Assembly: GCA_977017575.1 (NCBI GenBank)
Contig: CDRNVI010000030.1
Coordinates: forward strand, 868,001 to 932,000
Origin: Paramoeba atlantica
Taxonomy: Eukaryota; Discosea
DNA: 64,000 nt
Direction of reading: 5' to 3'
The position numbers and the translations under genes are program-made. Each line of letters opens with the position of its first letter. Within the stretch, counting starts at the first letter, position 1. Of the stretch, positions 49,545 to 59,125 are shown piece by piece. Below the pieces are notes generated by a model. That model was not told where the DNA came from. It saw only the letters and a program-made list of their open reading frames with translations, and ran no database searches.

Positions 49545-50177
49545 TTAATAGATTTGGACACACCTAGGAACAGAGCCGTTAATGTCCAATCCTTTAGAGA
49601 TTGTCAGTTTTTGCAGTGATTTCGGAAGAGCATCGAATGACACCTTTCCAGAGAACTGATTTCCCCGCAAAGTAAGTGTCTGAAGATGTGGTGGTAAGGC
49701 GGTTAAGCAAAGAGGTCCTTCAAAATTGTTATCTCTTAATCCGAGAAAACGCAAAGATGGGGGGAGGCGCTCTGCGTCAAAAGTGCCAGAAAATGAGTTC
49801 CCAGAGAGCGCAAGCGATTGCATCTCGTGATGTAAGGCCGCGAAGTTTACACATCCCGTTAGATAATTATAGTGTGTTAATCCAAATTTGCTGTACACGC
49901 CAAGGTTCAGTGTCGTAAACATTTCTGGGAGACAACCCCAATCAGGAATCGTACCCTTTAACTTTCGACCGAACCAAAGAATTTGCCAATCATCTGTGAA
50001 TGGGTTGCGTTGAATCCCTTCCCACTGATCCGGCGAGTTGTCCTCATGCCACGATGCCGAGGGGTTCGATATGTTTTGTATAAATCGTGCAAGTCGGAAT
50101 GAAGGGGGGAGTGATTGGAGACGTACTCGAGCGACTCGGGTGTTGGAGTTCGATGCGTCAACGCAAGTAATAAGCAT
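49545..50177 (-). CDS. Leucine-rich-repeat protein
   Basis: I use the ATG at 50177 (210 residues). N-terminal leader, then a cap with SPDQWEGIQRNP near residue 52, where the usual Cys of W-x-G-V-x-C is not present. About five LRRs follow (LPPSLRFLGLRDNNFEGPL type), ending with NGSVPRCVQIY. No membrane segment. It is the most rightward LRR copy in the window and lies between dispersed repeats and MITEs, hence in accessory DNA. Confidence 0.68.
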   Translation of the reverse strand: MLITCVDASNSNTRVARVRLQSLPPSFRLARFIQNISNPSASWHEDNSPDQWEGIQRNPFTDDWQILWFGRKLKGTIPDWGCLPEMFTTLNLGVYSKFGLTHYNYLTGCVNFAALHHEMQSLALSGNSFSGTFDAERLPPSLRFLGLRDNNFEGPLCLTALPPHLQTLTLRGNQFSGKVSFDALPKSLQKLTISKGLDINGSVPRCVQIY

Positions 50178-50232
50178 GTTCAAATCTTGTTATGTTGAAA
50201 ATAAATAGAACCTACCGCCAAAACTATTCAAT

Positions 50233-50666
50233 TACTGTCCCCCCGTTTAAGCGCACCGGTTCTTCCCCCCACCCGTTTACGCGCACATTTTGGAAACGAA
50301 ATTTCCTCGTATGTTTCTGTCAAACAGATAACATACATCTGTCAAACATACATCTGTCAAACAGATAACTAGGGGGGGTGTAGGGGTGTGACAGATAACT
50401 AGGGGGGGTCCGACATAAAAAAAGGCAGAGCATATAATTACAGAAACGGTATAAAATAGCATCACGCACGATCATTCGCTTGAAACACAAAAAGAAAAAA
50501 TGTAAGTTTCGTTTTAAGAGTTTTTTGGAAAAAAAGTAATTTACCTATTTTTAAAAGGTGATAGATAACCAGGGGGGATAGTCGACGAAAAAAGGAATCG
50601 AAGCGCCAAAAAGTGACAGATAACTAGTGGGGGTGACGTGTGACAGATAACTAGGGGGGGACAGTA
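50233..50666. mobile_element. TA-flanked element with unlike inner ends
   Basis: 434 bp between TA at 50233-50234 and TA at 50665-50666. The outer tip CTGTCCCCCC is shared by both ends. The left inner motif is GTTTAAGCGCACC (with a variant at about 50268), while the right side carries repeated GACAGATAACTAGGGGGGG (about 50364, 50391, 50619 and 50643, with a weaker copy near 50565). It is non-coding. Target site is TTAA-like (T-TA-A). Confidence 0.75.
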
Positions 50667-50928
50667 ACTTATTGCGTATTTTATCTTCCATAGAAGCTTG
50701 TATATCTTAATGCAGGGGTCCGAATAACTTTATATAGTTTATATATAGGTAGAAAAAATAAATATAGTTACTATAAAGTACCTATAGTACCTTTAAAGCT
50801 TTATGTACCTATATTTTTAGAGGTCGACTTTTTGTGAAATTTCGGTGGGAAATCTGTGCAATCTGGGTGCTCGGATCTGGGAGAGTATGCCTTGTTGGAG
50901 GGAATGGTTTTTCTGCTTACCTAAAATA
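50667..50928. other. Intergenic, AT-rich
   Basis: Between the MITE and the Tc1 element. Contains TATAG-type simple sequence around 50735-50820 and no gene. Confidence 0.55.
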
Positions 50929-52272
50929 TAAACCCCTGGCCACAAATAAGGCACCCCCCCTTATTTTTTGCATGAGGGGGTATGGTAGGGTTATCATACC
51001 ATGTTTTCGTTCAAAATTTTGAGATCTGTACGTTCCCGCTGTTTTTAGCTCATGAAAAATAAAAAAATAAAAAAATATTTTACCACTTTAACATTAGGGT
51101 CGATTTATGAAAAAATCATTCCGCAGGCCTCCGAAAGGTGGCCTCAGCCCCCTGGGGAAGGAACTCATGCTTTTAAGGTTCCAAGATGGCATCCCAAAGA
51201 AACGAATAGCACGTGAATTGAATGTAAGCGTGAAATACATTCGAAAATACCTCCGTGATCACCCCAAAATTGAGACGAAGAAAAGCCTAAAGAAATCCCC
51301 ACAGAAAAAAAAAATAAAGTCTCGTAAAAAAAGGATTGAAACCATTATTTCTAAGGAAGATGCGGCAGGGGTGCCAAAGTACAACAGTTCAAAGCGTATT
51401 TCTGTTGTTTTGTGCAGAAAGGGTGTTACTGCAAGCCCTCGAACTGTTCGTCGAGATTTGAGGCAAGCAGGGCATCAATATAGGCCACGCCCAATTTCAC
51501 AAGGGCTCACCGCTGTACAAAAAGAAAAACGCGTACAGTTTTCTTTAAATTACAAAGAGGACACATCGAAATTGATATTCTCAGATGAGAAGGTGTTTGA
51601 TACAAACGATAATCGAATGAAAGTGTGGGTAAAAAAAGGAGAGACCCCTGCAAAGAGACTAAAGGTGCGCTGGGCGCCTAAGTGTCAGGTGTGGGGTGCT
51701 ATAGGAATTAACTGGAGATGCTTAAAAATTTTATCCAGCAGGACCTCTATTACCCACGAAACATACATAGACACACTAAAACATGTTTATTTCCCCCGCA
51801 AAAGAATATTTCAACAAGATGGTGCCACCGCTCATACGGCCAAGGCCACCATAAATTACCTGAACAAACGAAAAATTAATCTACTAAAAAATTGGCCCCC
51901 AAATTCTCCCGATCTTTCTCCCATTGAAAACATATGGTCAATGGTACAACAATACGTAAATGAAAAGCTACCATCTACAGTTTCCGAACTGCAAAGGTGT
52001 ATTCTAAACACATGGAGTTCTTTACCGACTGAGATGATAAATGATACCATCTTAAGTTTCGATCGTAGACTAAAGGCCTGCGTCGAATTAGGTGGCGAAA
52101 AGGTAAAAAAGTGGTAAATAGTTTCCACTTTATAAATAGCTATAGGACTAGTGACCAAGTGTGGGAGGACATAAATCCCGAACTGAGATCTGCAAAATGC
52201 CATTGAAATTAGCTCAAACAAACAAAGCATCGTATTTTTAGGGGGGGGTGCCTTATTTTGGCCAGGGGTTTA
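50929..52272 (+). mobile_element. Complete Tc1/mariner-type transposon
   Basis: 1344 bp including TA at each end. Left TAAACCCCTGGCCACAAATA with AGGCACCCCCCC; the right end (52236-52272) is its complement with small length differences in the G-run. An intact transposase lies inside. The ends resemble those of the decayed copy at 29706-31035 and the solo end at 13177-13209. Confidence 0.93.
51107..52117 (+). CDS. Tc1/mariner-type transposase, intact
   Basis: 336 residues from ATG at 51107 without interruption. Residues about 10-60 form the helix-turn-helix (LRFQDGIPKKRIARELNVSV), followed by a Lys-rich linker and a second HTH (SPRTVRRDLRQAGH). The catalytic triad lies in LIFSDEKVFDTND (Asp), FQQDGATAHTA (Asp) and NSPDLSPIENIW (Glu). 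By my count 35 residues separate the last two, i.e. a DD35E spacing. It shares the KGGEKVKKW-like end with the decayed copy. Probably able to mobilise non-autonomous copies with the same ends. Confidence 0.92.
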   Translation: MKKSFRRPPKGGLSPLGKELMLLRFQDGIPKKRIARELNVSVKYIRKYLRDHPKIETKKSLKKSPQKKKIKSRKKRIETIISKEDAAGVPKYNSSKRISVVLCRKGVTASPRTVRRDLRQAGHQYRPRPISQGLTAVQKEKRVQFSLNYKEDTSKLIFSDEKVFDTNDNRMKVWVKKGETPAKRLKVRWAPKCQVWGAIGINWRCLKILSSRTSITHETYIDTLKHVYFPRKRIFQQDGATAHTAKATINYLNKRKINLLKNWPPNSPDLSPIENIWSMVQQYVNEKLPSTVSELQRCILNTWSSLPTEMINDTILSFDRRLKACVELGGEKVKKW

Positions 52273-52803
52273 TATAGAAAAAATCTTGCAGAGCTATAGT
52301 TTTCAGGCAGAACATGACGATCAAGTTTCATCAGCATCAGATGTGGAAAACACTTCAGGCGTTCCAGGCCTGCTCTAATCATCGTTGACAAGCCATGCGC
52401 ATCAAAAGTATAGAGAAGGTGTAAGAAGAGATTAGTCAATGTTATCAAAAGGAAGAGTAAGAAATTTATTATTATTGACTGGTCATCTAAAACAACAGCA
52501 TTTTACCATAAGCAAAGATACATTTATTTGCTCACGATAAGGTTAAAAACAGGTATATACGTTTACCTCTTGTTGTATGGATGAATGACGAAATTTATTG
52601 AAACGCAACATCTCAGGTTGCAATATTTTTATCAAAGAAGGCTCTGCGCACAGCTCGCTCATTTTACTGTTCGCTTTCTAGGCGAAAGTCAGAATGCAAA
52701 AATGTCAGAAGCTAAAAATAAAACGAAAGAAAATACGCACAGACTCAAAATCTCAGGTTACGTAGTCTTTTACCAAAGAAGGCTCTGCCACGGCTCGTTC
52801 TTT
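52273..52803. other. Intergenic with a partial duplication of a transposase 3' end
   Basis: No gene. A segment at about 52632-52700 (AAAGAAGGCTCTGCGCAC... to GCGAAAGTCAGAAT) is repeated, diverged, at about 52770-52838 with a 138-bp period. The second copy overlaps the 3' end of the hAT gene. Confidence 0.6.
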
Positions 52804-53937
52804 TTACTGCGCACTTTCTAGTCGAAAGTCCGAGTGAATTGCTGCCACATCCAGCACAATTTCATGCGCCATCTCAGCAGTCGAGCTTTTGCACTTTATT
52901 TGTTTAATACCGTTAATTTCACACGTCCCCATCTTGGGATGATAGTATCTCGTATTTCGGTGCACAACTCGGTATCGGTTTGTTTTATTTTGAATTCTTC
53001 CGCAGAGGTCTCCAGCGTCAAAGAGTGACTCTACAAGAAGCAACTCGTTCGTAGATAGCATATCGTGACTGATAAAGTCTTCAAAGCGACAATTGTCAAT
53101 AGAAGCTGGCTGTTCCTCAGAAATAGTAGAAGAATTGCTCACATCACAATTTGTGACGTCTACAGGTTGCTTTACACGACATCGAATGGCAGTTTCAGCC
53201 TCAACAAGTTCAGGCTTCAGTCTTGAGCGAAGATCGGAGTGCACAAAGCCTACTGAGCTAAATATGCGCTCGCAAGCTGCTTCAGAAGTAACTGCGACCG
53301 ACAATTTTCGAGCAACGTGTGACAGAAGGGGAAACGTATGTCGGGTCACAAGATCCGACCAAAATGATTGAAAAGAGCTTTTGTCGTTATATAGACGGAT
53401 AGTTTTTACTTCATCGTTTTGATGATCACTACAACACCATTTATTCACCTCATCGATCACTTTGTATTCGGAGTTGCCGCTTACGTCGCCTGACAATGAG
53501 CACAAAAGGGGGAGACAAATCCCCCGTAGGTTTCGGATATTTCGAATGTGCATTGACGACCACTCTATCAGCGGAGATAGTATTCCTATAATCACGTGCT
53601 CTACCCGCAAAACACGAATCAAGCGGTCATATAAAATGAGTCGGCGGGATGGCTTAGCCTGACTTTGAACTGCTAGCCACATGCGGAGTCCTGAAGCAAC
53701 TGAACAATGGTCACGCTCCATAATGCGACCAATTGCGCGGTAAGGCTTGAAAAGGTCCAACCATTCCTTCAGCTCACCCTTTTTGGCGTGCTCTTCCCAT
53801 GATGCACATTTCAAAACCTTCTCTACTTCAATTAACGTAGACCACCAGCGAGTTATGCAGGGTGCCTTCCACCCGGGACAATCCTGTGCAATGCTTATTA
53901 TGCGCTCTTTGTTCTCTATTTTAAAAATTGATTCCAT
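52804..53937 (-). CDS. hAT-family transposase fragment (C-terminal half)
   Basis: I start at ATG 53937 (377 codons); four codons upstream are open and then comes a TAA, so the usual N-terminal BED finger and the first catalytic Asp region are missing. The C-terminal part has the hAT dimerisation block FPLLSHVARKLSVAVTSEAA, then CERIFSSVGFVHSDLRSRL, which is clear. Residues about 25-35 (CITRWWSTLIEVEKVL) match the R-W core of the family. The tail of about 120 residues is unique. Terminal repeats were not found. Probably a 5'-truncated copy. Confidence 0.8.
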   Translation of the reverse strand: MESIFKIENKERIISIAQDCPGWKAPCITRWWSTLIEVEKVLKCASWEEHAKKGELKEWLDLFKPYRAIGRIMERDHCSVASGLRMWLAVQSQAKPSRRLILYDRLIRVLRVEHVIIGILSPLIEWSSMHIRNIRNLRGICLPLLCSLSGDVSGNSEYKVIDEVNKWCCSDHQNDEVKTIRLYNDKSSFQSFWSDLVTRHTFPLLSHVARKLSVAVTSEAACERIFSSVGFVHSDLRSRLKPELVEAETAIRCRVKQPVDVTNCDVSNSSTISEEQPASIDNCRFEDFISHDMLSTNELLLVESLFDAGDLCGRIQNKTNRYRVVHRNTRYYHPKMGTCEINGIKQIKCKSSTAEMAHEIVLDVAAIHSDFRLESAQ

Positions 53938-53949
53938 ACATAATTGCAA

Positions 53950-55506
53950 TAATGATAATCTTAATTATTTTCATCTTTAGTAATCTTATAATACGTGTAT
54001 GTAGAATCGATTTCTCTTTTTCGTTTTTGAACAATGCCCACCCTTGATTCATGGATAACCTTTCGGCGTCCATTGCCGAGGGTTGGTGAAGTCGTTGTAC
54101 GAAGTCAAAGCTCATCCAACCTAGCAGAACCCTCGCCTCCAAGGAAAATCGCCGATTCGACTACGAAGAAAACTATTCCTAAAGGTTCTGATACCCATGC
54201 CCCCACAAAGCAATGGAGATTTGCTCCATTGCTTGGAGATTTGCCGCTCCCCTCTAAGCGTAACTCAGCTACACAAATGTATGTCACAAATGCGGAACAA
54301 CAAGATGGACGATTATGAGGACGAAAAGCAAAGGTGAGGCTCACTACCATGCTCACATAAATCGAGGGGGACGGGATAGAAAGCGGGAGCGTGCTTTTAA
54401 CAGCGAGCGTCAGTTGGCCATGGAGAAAGTGAATGACAAAATGGTAAAGGCCGTGGACGGGAAATTTGCCTTCACGAAGCAGTTTGTTTTCGAGCCTATG
54501 GAAAAGCATGGCGCTCTTAAGGAATCCTTGTAGGAAAAAGCGAAGGAAGCGCAATTTGTTTTTCGGGGTGGCGGTGATAGAATGCGTCAGAGCCCCCCTT
54601 TAAGCGCACTTTTCACGGAAAGTGAGGTACGCTTAAACGGGGGGGAGTATTTATAACTCATAAGTATTTATTGTCGGAGCTATGAAAGTTCTAATGCAAA
54701 ATTACGGTAGATTAATTGTTGACAAAGTGATGTGGCCTCCGCTTATTTTTCACCACGACAATGAGCACCACACTCGTTCGGGGCACAAGAATCAGCGTTG
54801 CGCTGCATGACTAAGCTTTTACCTTTCTCGGTACGATTTCCGGCGTGGTGCATTTATGACTTCCCTTTTATCAAACCCCTGTAACTCTTGAGTAGGGGGA
54901 ACTATCATACTTTGGCGAGTACGGTGAGTACTTAAAAAGGATGGAACATGTACGTGATCTAGCGAAACTCGCTATACTCGGTTTAAGTATCAAGTATAGA
55001 CTATACTTGCGGAAACTTCCTTTATATAAATAGAAGATTCTTATAAATAGAAGATAAGAATGCAGCGCTCTCAGCAAAGTAAATGATATTATGATTGATG
55101 GAAAAAGAATCTAAGAATTTTCCGATAGCAATATAAAAAGAAACGAATCAAAATTATTTAAGGTACAAATTTTCAGTTCCTGTCATCGAGCGGGTAAACG
55201 TGGGTAAAGCGGGTAAACGGGTAATTACCCATTTACCCGGCAGGGGTATGTATAGTACGCACCAGAAAAAAATGCTACATGTAAAGAAAAAAACCGCCAC
55301 ATGAATGAGGAGAGAAAAATTGTTTTATAGATTATTTTTCCCGATACGATTTTCACGTTCGTCGGACCAGTTCGTACTTACACACTGTATATTTGAGATC
55401 GACAGTCCAGAGGCACTTCAAAAGCTAAGTTTCCAGAATCCCATGGTGACAACTTTTCCTCAACCATAAAGATAGTACAACCACCATAATTGTTTTTCAC
55501 GTAGCT
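53950..55506. other. Accessory DNA without a convincing gene
   Basis: Two short plus-strand open stretches (about 54034-54318 and 54315-54533, in overlapping different frames, the second with RDRKRERAFNSERQLAM) could be remains of one frameshifted ORF, but neither matches a family I know. At 54590-54649 lies a reversed MITE end. 55190-55250 has the imperfect motif GGGTAAACGGGTAATTACCC and its neighbours. Nothing else is seen. Confidence 0.5.
54590..54649. repeat. MITE end of the GTTTAAGCGCAC family (reverse orientation)
   Basis: CCCCCCTTTAAGCGCACTTT ... GTACGCTTAAACGGGGGGG followed by AGTA is the reverse complement of the left 60 bp of 18847-18942, with a few differences. Only one end is visible; the other could be the left end at 50233. 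Confidence 0.7.
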
Positions 55507-55803
55507 CTATTTACTGCGCGGTGAAGAAGTGCCCTGACTTACTTGCTGCCCTCTCACACACTTCTCCATCAATCCCTCTTTGAATCCCGAGAAAAATGTT
55601 TTTTCATGAGATGATCCAGGCGGAACATCAGTGGGGCGTAGTAAGCGAGAACTTACTTCCGTAAACCCATCGCGCACACCTGAAGCGTGTAACCTGCGGT
55701 CATGTGCTTCGTGATCCTTCCTACAGATCATGACATCTATATCACCCTCATTTTTCGAGCCGTCCTCAGTTGTAAAGACATCATCCCACGAATACGTAAG
55801 CAT
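55507..55803 (-). CDS. Small hypothetical protein, possibly Yae1-like
   Basis: 98 residues from ATG at 55803. Mostly hydrophilic. The pattern GVRDGF ... SGFKEGLMEKCVRGQQ resembles the repeated Gly-x3-Gly spacing of Yae1/Lto1-type small proteins (Fe-S cluster targeting for ribosome recycling factor ABCE1), but the match is weak and I would not rely on it. It lies between a repeat and accessory DNA, on the host-gene strand. Confidence 0.4.
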   Translation of the reverse strand: MLTYSWDDVFTTEDGSKNEGDIDVMICRKDHEAHDRRLHASGVRDGFTEVSSRLLRPTDVPPGSSHEKTFFSGFKEGLMEKCVRGQQVSQGTSSPRSK

Positions 55804-55856
55804 TCAAAACAGATAATGTGCAAACAAAAAATCACCAAATACAGGATAGAAAACTT

Positions 55857-56669
55857 TAAATTGCGGTGGTTGTAAAACTACCGCTCTACCCTCGATTATT
55901 GAAAAAAAAGTGAACAAAAACAGTGAAAATATAAAGGGGAACACAGTAATATAATAGAAGAAAAAAATATAAAAGGGGGATCCGGTGGTCCAAAACTGAA
56001 AAATTGAAAAAAATGGGGGGTCCATGGGGGGGGTCCAGGGGGGGTCCAGGGGAGGGGTCCAGGGGGGTCATGGTCGAGCAAATTTTTCGAAAAAATTAGT
56101 TTTCGAAAAAAAACCGCAGAAAGGGTAGCCGGGGTCTTGGCGCGCATTTTCCACCCCCGTACCCGGGGGTGACCCCCCCGCGTATCCAAAATCGTTTCCC
56201 CTATTGTATTTTGATAGTTTGGGACCTACACTAGCTTTCTCCGCAGTTGTTTTCGCAAGGTATTCATTCTTCTAACCGTGGTGCGCCCCTCAAAATGACT
56301 CATTTTTGACTAAAAAAGGTGAAAAAGTATTTTTCGGACCTAAAGGGGCATTTTTGTATCGAAAGAATGGTATGGTTGGAGTCGCATTCTCTACCCAATA
56401 TGTTCGGTAGGCTTTCATTCATGCCTACGAGTGATTTCCCACGCGCAAATGTCGGATTTAGTGCTCTGAGAGCAAAAATACCCAAAAATGACCCCATTTT
56501 TAACCGAAATTCGGCTACTTTTGGCTATAATCTTTCCGTTTTCCGGGCTAAATTTTCTTTTTTAGGCTCTTCGTTAAACGCGGCGGTAGTTTTCAACGCG
56601 AAGCGCGCAGCATGAGTGACTTCTAGGTTGAAAACAACCACCGCGTTTAACGAAGAGCCTAAAAAGGAA
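55857..56669. repeat. Dispersed repeat, copy 2
   Basis: The left end TTGCGGTGGTTGTAAAACTA and CCGCTCTACCCTCGATTATT, and the right end, a palindrome, match copy 1 (48731-49420) in reverse. About 810 bp, non-coding, with G-runs at 56015-56070 (GGGGTCCA repeats) and CCCGGGGG near 56160. Confidence 0.7.
56565..56659. repeat. 95-bp palindromic repeat, reversed copy
   Basis: GGCTCTTCGTTAAACGCGG at the left and CCGCGTTTAACGAAGAGCC at the right; the centre has CAGCATGAGTGACTTC, the reverse complement of the centre at 48741-48835. Both copies are 95 bp long. The flanks (TTTTTTAG / CTAAAAAGG) extend the inverted symmetry. Confidence 0.9.
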
Positions 56670-57163
56670 ATTCTTGTTTGTTTCGTTTGGCGTCTGATCT
56701 AGGGCAAATTAAGGTGTTACACTTGACATACAGTGGTTTCAAGATATCTTCGCCCCCTGTGGATTTTTTTTCAATAAATAGGCGGGGAGAAGTATAAAAC
56801 GCGGCATTGCCTCTATATTTTTACCCGCTAGACGAACCAAGTAGGTCCATTGGGGGGGGTATATGATTTATAAACAAGCAATCAAATTAGCAATTTCACT
56901 TGTTGTAGCCCAAAACTAGCAATTCAACCTGCCTTAAGTTATTTATGATTCTGATAACAATAATAATAAAAATAAGAAGGAAGCAATCCAGGCCCAATCC
57001 ATTCGCGCGTTCCGGACCGGGTCTTTCGGCCTCTCCACGGCCTGACTTGTGAACCCTTCCCTTGTTATATGGGAGGGCGCAGGCGCGGGCCTGTGTCGAC
57101 AGCGACACGGTCGCGAAACAGGATGCTGGCCGACGGGGAGGAGATTCACTACCCGTGTACTAC

Positions 57164-57343
57164 CTCACTTGGGGTACCTAGCCCTCGCGGGCTAGGCGTG
57201 AGTATAGACTCTGTCGACCCGACCAGCACCCGTCCTGGATACCATGGTGTCTTCGTGCTGAAATAGGACTGTCAGTCCGAATCCCTACCTATCTCACATT
57301 GGGGTACCTCACTCTCGAAGGCGAGGCATGAGAATAGGCACTG
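57164..57343. repeat. Two related copies of a ~50-bp structured motif near the retrotransposon 3' end
   Basis: 57164-57213 (CTCACTTGGGGTACCTAGCC ... AGGCGTGAG) and 57293-57343 (CTCACATTGGGGTACCTCAC ... AGGCATGAG) share the frame 'CTCAC...GGGGTACCT' and 'GGCGTGAG/GGCATGAG', each foldable into a stem. They may be recognised by the element's protein. Confidence 0.6.
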
Positions 57344-59125
57344 TAGGCTCGATCGCTCCTGCCGGTCCGCAGCTGGCACGATTTGGTGTGGTGTCAGACG
57401 GTGCCTCGTGCAGTAAAGCGAGACTGGCATGGATATCCACGTCTGCCATGCGTCTTACAAGCATTCGTGCCTGAGACCGCATGAGCGTAACGTTCATGTC
57501 CTGGAGAAGAAAAAACATTGACGTTTGCTCGGACATATCACCCTTACATGCTGCGACTCTTTTTCCCGCGATCTTCTTCAGCATATGGAGGGACGTCGGA
57601 CTCCATGATCCGTACGATTCCACTACCATAGCGGTGAAATCATGTCCGGCCTCTAGAGCCTCTTGCCTTTGTCCACGCTTGTGGTTCGTCGCATATTTCT
57701 CTGCGAAGGCCCCTGCAGCTACCATGCCAGCAGAACGGACCAGGTCCGTATATTTCTGTTGCTGGACGTGGGTCACCGCAAAATCAAAGACAAGGCCTTT
57801 ACCGAGCGTGTGGCTCGGAAGGAACACATCCCCTGGTCTTGTGAGTGCCCCCCCTGGACCTCTGTTGCCGAGGCTGTGCTCCCTTTTCGGAGACAAATTG
57901 GCCTTTTGACAAACGTCAAAGAACTGGAGGGCCAAGGCATTATGCCTCGCCGAGATCCCGTAGTCGTGTTTACAGACCAATGCGTGGACTCCTTGTGGTC
58001 CCATTGGAAGCATGCAGCCTGAGACGGGACAGGGGTGTGTTTCTGGATATACTTTTTGTCCTAGCCACCAGGTGCACAGGGTGCGGAACTCCGTTTTAGT
58101 AAAGGCGTGCCCCTTTTCCCTGGAGGGCGTGACAAACAGCCAGTCACCTGCCCCTTTTCCAGATTGAGATATCCAACGTGCCCTCGTTTGAGGATCAGCT
58201 TTCTGATATGCATCGGTGTACTCGCGGGAAGAAATTGCACGGCTGAGCACCTTTTGGCGTGCGACTCGGTCGTTGGAAGATGAAAACTCGTGGTCGAGTT
58301 TCGTTTGTTCAAAGTAAGGGGTCGTCGTGTCTCCGGGTGGTGCTACGGGAAGATTCGCCGGGAGAGGTCGTTTTGATCCACGGAGACCCAGTACTTTTTT
58401 GAGGTGAGAGAGAGAGGAAGCGTGCTGAGGGGAAATTAGACCGGATTTCTCTTCCAGGATGCTGGTGCCCGCTCGTGAATTGACGTCCAGTACTGCATCA
58501 GCAAAATCTTTTGCGTCGAGGGAGTTCCAGTTGTCCTTATCCGCTGCGAAAGAGACTGAGGAAACGTACGCCGATGAGGCATGCATCGCTGAAGAGCGCA
58601 GCCCGAATCCACCGTAAGATTTTGGACGTTGTACTTGTGCGGCAGCGTCTTCATTTAAAGGACATATAGAGCGTTCCGTGGTATGCAGTATTGCTGTGTC
58701 AAGTTCTTCGCATAGCTCATGGACGGAATTGGTGGGTGTGGTTCTAAGAGAATATGCCATTTGGCTGAAACCAGCACACTGTCGGATGAGTGCGAGGGAA
58801 ACTTGCGGGTCTTCCATGTATTCGATCGCGGCTAGGGATTCTTCAGCAGGCAACAGGGTGTGTTCACGGAGAAATTCTGTGCAGAAATCAGTCGTTCCTA
58901 CAGGGCTACCTAAAATTGAAAAATTTCCCTCGCTTGTCTTTTTAGTCGTCGGGATGTTGTCGAAGCTGTCCAGGTGTTCGGCGGATTCAGGATGTGTGAT
59001 CGCCTCGCACTTGTTGGCGTTTAGGAAGATGCCCCACTGTGGGCCGACTCGTTCGATGATGTCTAAGGCTCGTCCGACGTCTTGAGCCTTCCCCCCGAGA
59101 ATGCCGTCATCCAACTACCACAGGT
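57309..59125 (-). pseudogene. Retrotransposon protein, C-terminal half (RT palm end and endonuclease)
   Basis: About 600 codons after the RT catalytic motif. They begin with LDDGILGGKAQDVGRAL, the second half of the Y-x-D-D box. A TAG at 59115-59117 takes the place of the expected Tyr codon. Around residue 380 is a CPVSGCMLPMGPQGVHALVC block (C-x4-C, then H-x3-C) with RHNAL, and GDVFLPSHTLGKGLVFDFAV, which looks like the endonuclease core. It is non-functional in this copy because of the stop and the insertion. Confidence 0.8.

Noticed and set aside
54034-54533. Possible small plus-strand gene beside the hAT fragment
   Set aside because: Two short overlapping frames with no recognised domain, in transposon-rich DNA; noted in the gap entry only.
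17079-59117. TAG inside the LRR gene and in the RT box as sign of stop-codon reassignment
   Set aside because: TAG is the natural terminator of XRN1 (32539), the J-protein (41194) and PEX1 (42927), so the code appears standard and the two cases are mutations.
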